Below, piece by piece: positions 23,213-29,058 of a stretch of DNA of 29,058 bases. Each line of letters begins with the position of its first letter. Positions within the stretch are counted from its first letter, which is position 1. Location: the NCBI GenBank assembly GCA_002245135.1, contig NGBS01000072.1:1-29058 (forward strand). The letters run 5' to 3'. A program made the position numbers and the translations under genes. The notes beneath the pieces were generated by a model. The model made no database searches, was not told the origin of the DNA, and worked only from the letters and a program-made list of their open reading frames with translations. The DNA is from Proteromonas lacertae (taxonomy: Eukaryota > Sar > Bigyra > Opalinata > Proteromonadidae).

Positions 23213-23824
23213 AAAATATGAAAATTTAAACATTTACATTCTTCATATTGTGTTGCTGTTTATATTTACTCAAAAACAAAGAAAATATAAAAATAGTTTG
23301 AATTACTCTTTTTAAGGCTTGATTCTCATTTTTATAAAAATCCAAATAAAAAGTGATGTAGTGATATTTTTATGTAATTGACTTCATAATAGTTATGATT
23401 AGAAGTGCTGCTAAGAATATAGTGAAATGAAGAAGAAATTCCAACAGATTATATTTTTTGTGTATTAGGGGTGTTTGATGTGATTTATCATGCATTTATT
23501 AATCAATATTCTATGTACTTAATAGAAGTAGTGATCTTTAACAAAATAGTTATACTAAATCATTTTAAAAAATTGAAACTATCACTTATATATTTATTTG
23601 AATATAATTGAATTTTCACACAGCTCATAGTTTCATAGTATCAATGCTAATGAAGCTATTTGCGGAGCATCTGCAAGATTTGAACATATTTAAATGTATA
23701 AAAGAAAGAAAGAATAAAAGTAATATGATTTATTATTCAAATATAAAAACATTTAGAATCATAATAAATGCGTTAATAACTTTAAATATCGTTGTTACTA
23801 ACATATAGCTATTTTACAGGATTT
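23213..23824. other. Intergenic region, no gene seen
   Basis: About 610 bases between convergent genes (BTB-SPRY plus, Cys/His protein 1 minus). A 66-codon plus-strand frame at 23608-23808 begins at a non-ATG codon, overlaps nothing conserved and is not called. At 23768-23817 the sequence resembles that just after the third Cys/His gene (27090-27119): both have AAATGCGTTAATAA followed by TAGCT and a T-rich stretch. Confidence 0.5.
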
Positions 23825-25093
23825 TCATTCTTTGCTTTGCTGATATTCTACAGCCTTATACATTTTACAATAACTACAAAGTTGTTCTATTTTATAAGTA
23901 TCTTTCTTTTCATTGTGACTTAAATAATAGAATAGAGGTTTACTGTGATGTAATCTATCACATTTGAATAACATATCATAATTATCAAAATTCTCTTCCT
24001 TTGAAATATCATACTTCAATTCCTCTTTAGGAATTCTACACTTTATTGCACATTTTAAACAAAAATAATGATCTTGATAATAAAACAGAAATAATTTGCA
24101 TATATTATCTTTACACCTATAACAATGTTTCTTATTCTTTTCATCATTTACAAAGTATTGATAATACCTTATTAAATCTACAGTTATTTCTATTCTTGAT
24201 TTAAAATCTTTAATTTTTAATCCACTTTTGTATTTGAAGGGAACAAATCTCCATGACTTATTACAATGCCTCTTTGGTTTGTATAATTCATCATCATCAT
24301 CATCATTTTCTTCTACTAGTTTTCTTTTATTATTCCTTTTACCTACTGATTGACTTGATTCTTTACATCCACCATAACCTTCACATGATATATTAAATTG
24401 TATAGCTGGTGGTAAAGGTTTAGATGATTTATTTATACTAACACTTGTGAAGTTAAATAAACCATCTGCTTTAGCGTGATGTGGATGTAAACTACAATCT
24501 TCAGGATTGATTGAAAGATGATCTCCAGCATCTGCTTTTGTCAAACTACTTTTAGCTTGACTTGCTCTTTCTTTTGAATTTTTCTTTGAAGTTGCAATTG
24601 CATATTCAGCTGGATATCTACGACGATGATGTTTAGTTGGTTGATCTATTGGTTCTACACAGGATTCTGGATGTAATTGGTAATAAAGATCATCTCTTTT
24701 GTTTAAATCATTTAACTCTCTAAATGGATCACTATTACTCTCTTGATTTGGAAGATTTACTAATTGATGAGGATGACTCCCTTGCATGTATGTTTGTGAT
24801 TCTATTACACCTAATATATAGTCTTCTATTTGAGAATTTATGTAAACTTTCGTCTCAGTACTATTTAAAAAGGGATTATCTACTAAACTTCCACAATCTG
24901 AGACTTCAAATGGATTGTCCATTTGAATACTCACTGGATTATCAGTTTCATAATCTTTGTATGGAGGAGTATTGTTCCAATCACAACTATCGTATTGAGT
25001 AGCACTTTGACTATCATACTGTTCTGAATCAAAAATATTGGATTGGATTCCTAACAATTCATCATGAACGTCATGTTCAAGTGTATCAGACAT
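23825..25093 (-). CDS. Tandem Cys/His-domain protein 1 (unrecognised family, nuclear-type)
   Basis: Intronless 422-residue protein of a family I do not recognise. It is the first (3'-most) of three tandem paralogues on the minus strand. N-terminal half: polar, Asp/Asn/Ser-rich, with DNPF-type repeats (MDNPFEVSD, VDNPFLNS) and an acidic/Leu block FRELNDLNKRDDLYYQL shared with paralogue 3. Middle: a basic cluster KRNNKRK next to an acidic run ENDDDDDE and then KPKRH, which together could be a nuclear localisation signal. C-terminus: Cys324-x2-Cys327-x17-Cys345-x2-Cys348, then Cys378-x3-His382-His383 and Cys406-x2-Cys409, with DISKEENFDN and KPLFYY between. This looks like two metal sites. The spacing matches GATA fingers, but the GATA core residues are absent. 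DNA or protein binding is possible but unproven. Confidence 0.75.
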   Translation of the reverse strand: MSDTLEHDVHDELLGIQSNIFDSEQYDSQSATQYDSCDWNNTPPYKDYETDNPVSIQMDNPFEVSDCGSLVDNPFLNSTETKVYINSQIEDYILGVIESQTYMQGSHPHQLVNLPNQESNSDPFRELNDLNKRDDLYYQLHPESCVEPIDQPTKHHRRRYPAEYAIATSKKNSKERASQAKSSLTKADAGDHLSINPEDCSLHPHHAKADGLFNFTSVSINKSSKPLPPAIQFNISCEGYGGCKESSQSVGKRNNKRKLVEENDDDDDELYKPKRHCNKSWRFVPFKYKSGLKIKDFKSRIEITVDLIRYYQYFVNDEKNKKHCYRCKDNICKLFLFYYQDHYFCLKCAIKCRIPKEELKYDISKEENFDNYDMLFKCDRLHHSKPLFYYLSHNEKKDTYKIEQLCSYCKMYKAVEYQQSKE

Positions 25094-25362
25094 GATAAGA
25101 TTCTATGTAACCTTAATCTGAAGTTGAAATATCTTTTGATTTAAAATTATTTAATAGAATTAATGACTGGTAAGTAGCTGAAAATGATTAGTTATAGTAA
25201 TTTCAAATGATTAAATAATTACGATAGAAATGAAATGGCTAAATTTTAAAATAGAGTTGTTAATTTGTATTTTGATATACTTGACAAACAACCTATATTT
25301 TAATATCAATATAATATAGTATATAATAAGAAATATATTAATTAAAACCAAAGGAAATGGAG

Positions 25363-26889
25363 TTATTCATTAACCATTCTTAGGTTTTTATTAGCAGGTC
25401 TACTTTTAGTAAATAAACATAATACACATGTTTTTCTTACTTTCAATTCTTTACCATCAGCATCTATGAAATACCTCAATGGACGACAATGATTACCATT
25501 TTGACACTCATACAATTGTTCTTCTTCAAAACTCTCATCCTCAGCTATATCATCTCTCATATCAAATCTTTTAAGTATTTTTATTTTATAACATACTTTA
25601 CAGTGATATTCATTATTTATAACACATTCATGACAAATATAATCATCTTCATATCTTACTAAAAACAATCTACATATCATTCTATTACAACAGACACACT
25701 GCTCACTATTCTCTATATTATTAATGAAGGATATATATTCATTCTGCTTGTTTGTATCTCCTTTAAACTCATTCTGAATATTTGTTTCTTTTATTAATGG
25801 TTTTTTAAGATCTTCAATATTAACTATTCTTCTTCTATCTTCCCTTTTATATCTACTATCAGCATTTCCACGTTTCTTATCATATTTATCAGTGCAGTTA
25901 CAAATATCATCATGATCATCATCATTATCTTTCTTGCTTTGTTTTATGTGTTTTCTTTTAACACCTTTATAGATAATTATTTCATCTTCCTTACATTCAA
26001 CATAACTTTCACATATACTTCTTTTATTTGATATTGGTAGAGGAGGTTCTGTGGTATTATCTACTATATAATTTGATTTATTTACTACACTTCTACTTGC
26101 AAATGTAGAAAATAAATCTATTGCTTTTGTTGCATTTGCATAAGCTGAATTATGTTGATGTTGTTGTTGTATATTGCTTATATTCATTATTACTTCAAGT
26201 TTGCTTTGTATTTCACTTATAGCGTTACTTTCTTTTATATTTGGTGAATTTGGACAAGTACTATTAGTTATAATAGCATTTGTCCTTGCATATATACTTG
26301 CAATTGCTTTATCTAAATGTAATGGAGGATCTTTAGTGTTTATTGTTGCATTTACTAATGAACATTCTTGTGGAGTGTTAAAAGCACTCTTTTCTATTAA
26401 TTCTACACAAACTTGTGCAGATATCTGTATTGGTGGAGGTAGTTCACTATCTTCTGCAGGTAATTGGCCAATGTCTTTATCTGGGTCATTTCCTCCAAAT
26501 ATGTGAAAATAATCATTATTTGCATTTTTACTAGTAGATCTTTCACTATCTTTATTCTCATAAAGCACAAGTTTACCATCAATGTTTTCTTTATATAGAA
26601 CGGGTAATATGTGATTTTCACTACTTTTATCATACCATTCTCCGTTTATATTATCTGATAAATTATCATTAAAGGTTGTACTGCTGATTATGTCCTCTTT
26701 CTTTTCGTCGCCTGGATCTACCCCAGATTTGTTCATATCGTCAAATATATTGATTAATGCATCAGCAACTGTCTTTATAGAGTTTGTTGATTTGTTAAAG
26801 TAATCATAAACTACTATTTGATTATTGTTATCTACATTATCAGCATGTTGTAATGCATCCTCTACATTTCCATGGCTAGAAAGTATCAT
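25363..26889 (-). CDS. Tandem Cys/His-domain protein 2 (unrecognised family)
   Basis: Intronless 508-residue paralogue of the neighbour that ends at 23825. The N-terminal 300 residues are longer than in protein 1, Asn/Asp/Ser-rich and mostly disordered-looking. The shared central part is visible as EPPLPISNKRS, ESYVECKE, then the basic KRKHIKQSKK and acidic DNDDDHDD. The C-terminal domain keeps Cys398-x2-Cys401-x17-Cys419-x2-Cys422, adds an extra CKVC pair (430, 433), and has DDIAEDESFEEE, then Cys462-x4-His467, RPLRYFID and Cys488-x2-Cys491. The first His of the HH pair in protein 1 is an Asn here (NGNHCRP). About 270 bases separate it from protein 1 and 232 from copy 3. Function unknown; nuclear location is inferred from the basic clusters only. 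A GAAACGAAT element lies 82 bases before the ATG. Confidence 0.75.
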   Translation of the reverse strand: MILSSHGNVEDALQHADNVDNNNQIVVYDYFNKSTNSIKTVADALINIFDDMNKSGVDPGDEKKEDIISSTTFNDNLSDNINGEWYDKSSENHILPVLYKENIDGKLVLYENKDSERSTSKNANNDYFHIFGGNDPDKDIGQLPAEDSELPPPIQISAQVCVELIEKSAFNTPQECSLVNATINTKDPPLHLDKAIASIYARTNAIITNSTCPNSPNIKESNAISEIQSKLEVIMNISNIQQQHQHNSAYANATKAIDLFSTFASRSVVNKSNYIVDNTTEPPLPISNKRSICESYVECKEDEIIIYKGVKRKHIKQSKKDNDDDHDDICNCTDKYDKKRGNADSRYKREDRRRIVNIEDLKKPLIKETNIQNEFKGDTNKQNEYISFINNIENSEQCVCCNRMICRLFLVRYEDDYICHECVINNEYHCKVCYKIKILKRFDMRDDIAEDESFEEEQLYECQNGNHCRPLRYFIDADGKELKVRKTCVLCLFTKSRPANKNLRMVNE

Positions 26890-26970
26890 TAACCTTCTAT
26901 TGTCAATTAAAAATGAAATATTAATTATCCAATAAAATCGAATCAGTTGAGACTAAAAAATTGTATATAT

Positions 26971-26979
26971 ATTCGTTTC
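26971..26979 (-). promoter_or_regulatory. GAAACGAAT element upstream of Cys/His gene 2
   Basis: Exact nine-base match on the minus strand, 82 bases before the start codon at 26889 and followed by a TATATATAC stretch. Same sequence as the elements at 17364, 19621 and 28418. Confidence 0.35.
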
Positions 26980-27121
26980 ATTTTTGTATGTAAATTATTA
27001 TACTCTATTTTACTCCACTATGCTCTTAAAATAGTAGATAATTGTTAGATAAATAACTAATTCAACAACAAATAATTCATAAAATAAAAAAATGCGTTAA
27101 TAATTAATAGCTTTATTTTAT

Positions 27122-28294
27122 TCATTTTCTATCACTTTCTTTCTTTCTTGCATATTCTTGACTTTTATATAATCTACACCATTTACAGTTGCTCATATAT
27201 CGATATTCATCTCCACTTTCATTATACTTTATAAAATATTCAATTGGTCTTGCATGATGTTGTCTTTCACACTGATATAGTATTACATCTTCATTATCAA
27301 AATCCTCTTCTTCAGCTATATCAACTTTTAACCTTGTCAAATCAAATTTTTTCTTTATTCCACAACTCTTACAACATATATATCTATTATCCACAATTAA
27401 TACTTCTAATTTGCTTATTATGTTCTTACAATAAAAACATTCTCTCATATTCTTTGGATTATTTATTAATGACTGATATTTTACTTTATCTTCTTCAGAA
27501 ACTGGTTGTTTTGTATTTAATTTTATACCTTTTGGATATTTACTATTGATACTTTTACAGGTTTATTTCTGCTTATTTTCTTCTTTCTTCTTCTTTATAG
27601 GTTGTTGTTCTTCATCATTATATTCTATTCATATTCATTTACTTGCTTTCGTTTTACTTTTGTTTCTTTTTGTATGATTAATGCGTTATTATTACTTGTT
27701 GTTGATGATGATATACATAAGTTGTAACTTGCAATTGCATTACCTAAGTATGGAATTCTTTAATATTACACTTTCTTCTTCCATTTTTTTTACTATTTGT
27801 TCTGTAGCATTGAAAATAATTACTTCTTCTTCTTGCTCTATTGTTTCAACAGTGCGTGATTGTTGTAGATAATATGAAATATCATCTACTGCGTTTAAAT
27901 CGTCAAGTTCTTCTAAAAAATCATCTTTATTACTGTCATTCGTTTCTGATTTGATATGATTATTTTTCTTTGGATGCATTGGTATACTTTTTGTCACATT
28001 AATTATATCTTCTGCTATTCTATGATCTACTTTCATACACCCCTCTCTACTGTTATAAAAAGGACTATCCAGGAAATCAGCTTCACTATAATATTTGAAC
28101 GGATGATGAGGTGAAATATGCATTGGATTATCCACTCTGTCATATTCATTTGGAGGTTCTTCCTTCTTATTTGTTGAATTGCTATAACGAAGATTCACAG
28201 CTTTAATCTCTAATGAATTGTTGATATTTGGTTGGATCTTCAACAATCCACCTTGATAATCATCTTGAAGCAGTTTATGGCATTTCAAATTCAT
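27122..28294 (-). pseudogene. Tandem Cys/His-domain protein 3, probably broken copy
   Basis: Third paralogue. The N-terminal part (28294 to about 27772) is open from ATG: VDNPMHISPHHPF, ADFLDSPFYNS, FLEELDDLNAVDDISYYLQQ, clearly akin to protein 1. The C-terminal part (27448-27122) is open and carries the Cys/His domain: ECFYC-x17-C, YICCKSC, VDIAEEEDFDNED, CERQHHARPIEYF, NCKWC, stop TGA. Between them (about 27745-27560) the homologous KRK, acidic and basic segments are still readable, but in different frames and with at least one in-frame stop. I count two or three breaks. A 28-nt intron 27771-27744 would mend the first, but it would start GTGT rather than the GTAT seen in every other intron, and paralogues 1 and 2 are intronless. 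So decay is more likely, with base-calling error as the alternative. Confidence 0.6.
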
Positions 28295-29058
28295 TGAACT
28301 TCAATTATTTTGTTTCTTTGCTTATTTTATATAAATATGATAGAACTAATGATTCAACAGTTGTTCAAAATAACCTGTTATTGAAATATTCAATAAATTT
28401 GATAATTATGATGAATCGAAACGAATATATTTTTTAAAACAAAATTAAATTGTGAAAATTTAAAAGAATAAATCACTATTTTGCATGTACTCTGTGTATA
28501 AATAATATGTTGAAGTTTATCATTTTATTTATTAACTTGTACATCTTTCTTCTTCATCGTTATAAGGAAATTTTTATTTTATTGTATACTAGATATATAT
28601 TAATAATTTGAAGAGAATGAATAAGAAACTGAAAGGATATAAATGAAAAACTATAATATTTTTTGAAACTTTTTTCGTTGAATTAATTCCCCAAAATATT
28701 AAAATTTATGGTTTTGACCTAACTAGGGTATTATTGTTTGTTGTTAATATTCATATTAATGATATTTAATATTACATAGTAGAATACAGGAAATGGAATA
28801 TATTTGGTCACGAACACCGTTTGGTTGCTGTTAGTAGCAAGGAAGAAATTATAGAATTTTATACTGTTATTGAATAAATAGAATCAATTAAGTGGTGAAT
28901 GAATTATATTGATGACTTCAATCATCAATCATGTTTTCCTGGTTGAAAGTGTAAATTAAGCAAAATATTACAATAATCATACATACAAATCACATATTTC
29001 CATTGAAACTCTCAAAATATGAAAAATGAAAATGTTTAAACATTATTTCAACAATTTC
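28295..29058. other. Right-edge non-coding region
   Basis: AT-rich spacer upstream of Cys/His gene 3. A GAAACGAAT match lies at 28418-28426, in plus orientation. Near 28771-28880 (plus) a short frame reads IVEYRKWNIFGHEHRLVAVS, then a Lys/Glu-containing stretch, to TAA. It could be an exon or gene remnant but is too short to call. Nothing else recognised. Confidence 0.4.

Noticed and set aside
23608-23808. 66-codon plus-strand open frame
   Set aside because: Non-ATG start, no similarity, no matching splice structure; likely chance.
23825-25093. GATA-type zinc finger in the tandem family
   Set aside because: C-x2-C-x17-C-x2-C spacing fits, but the LWRR and CNACG core residues are absent, and further Cys/His pairs follow.
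1-29058. Alternative genetic code with TAA/TAG as Gln
   Set aside because: TAA and TAG end AP-4 sigma, the CID protein, the ligase, the secreted protein, ABCA and the BTB gene at the expected places. Internal TAA/TAG fall in GTAT introns, apart from the likely decayed segments.

Overview
This is an AT-rich eukaryotic nuclear window. The gene content (full ABCA transporter, AP-4 adaptor subunit, augmin-like subunit, PAS/hybrid histidine kinase, BTB-SPRY protein) fits a free-living, probably amoeboid or flagellate protist. I could not fix the lineage. The standard genetic code is used: TAA, TAG and TGA all end credible reading frames. Nearly all multi-exon genes are cut by very small introns of about 25-47 nt (one of 103 nt) that start with GTAT and mostly end in TAG. 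The gene models below were spliced by eye using reading phase and protein similarity.

Layout. Positions 1-7862 hold two ABCA transporter genes arranged head to head. The minus copy runs off the left edge. The plus copy is nearly complete but has single-base frame breaks near its 5' end. At 8010-8588 (minus) is a five-exon AP-4 sigma adaptin. At 9165-10566 (plus) is a CID-domain, RNA polymerase II CTD-binding type protein. From 10681 to 16237 (plus) is an 1816-residue PAS-rich hybrid histidine kinase that ends in a CaaX prenylation motif. At 16315-17325 (minus) is a HAUS7/augmin-like protein. It shares a bidirectional promoter, with E2F-like and CCAAT-like boxes, with a small UBM+RGG protein (17453-18011, plus) that resembles an mRNA-export adaptor.

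Next come a compact LIG1-like ATP-dependent DNA ligase (18194-19577), a secreted Thr/Pro-tailed protein (19653-20559), and a BTB-BACK-Ig-like-SPRY protein (21089-23212), all on plus. The last third (23825-28294, minus) is a tandem array of three paralogues of an unrecognised family. Its C-terminal Cys/His domain has the spacing C-x2-C-x17-C-x2-C ... C-x3-4-H ... C-x2-C. Two copies are open and intronless; the third looks broken.

The genes are mostly unrelated housekeeping and signalling functions rather than an operon-like unit. The most unusual items are the predicted lipid-anchored histidine kinase, the tandem zinc-binding-type family, the strict GTAT micro-introns, the DNA ligase without its usual DNA-binding domain, and the augmin/RGG bidirectional promoter. 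No tRNA, rRNA, CRISPR array or recognisable transposon was seen.
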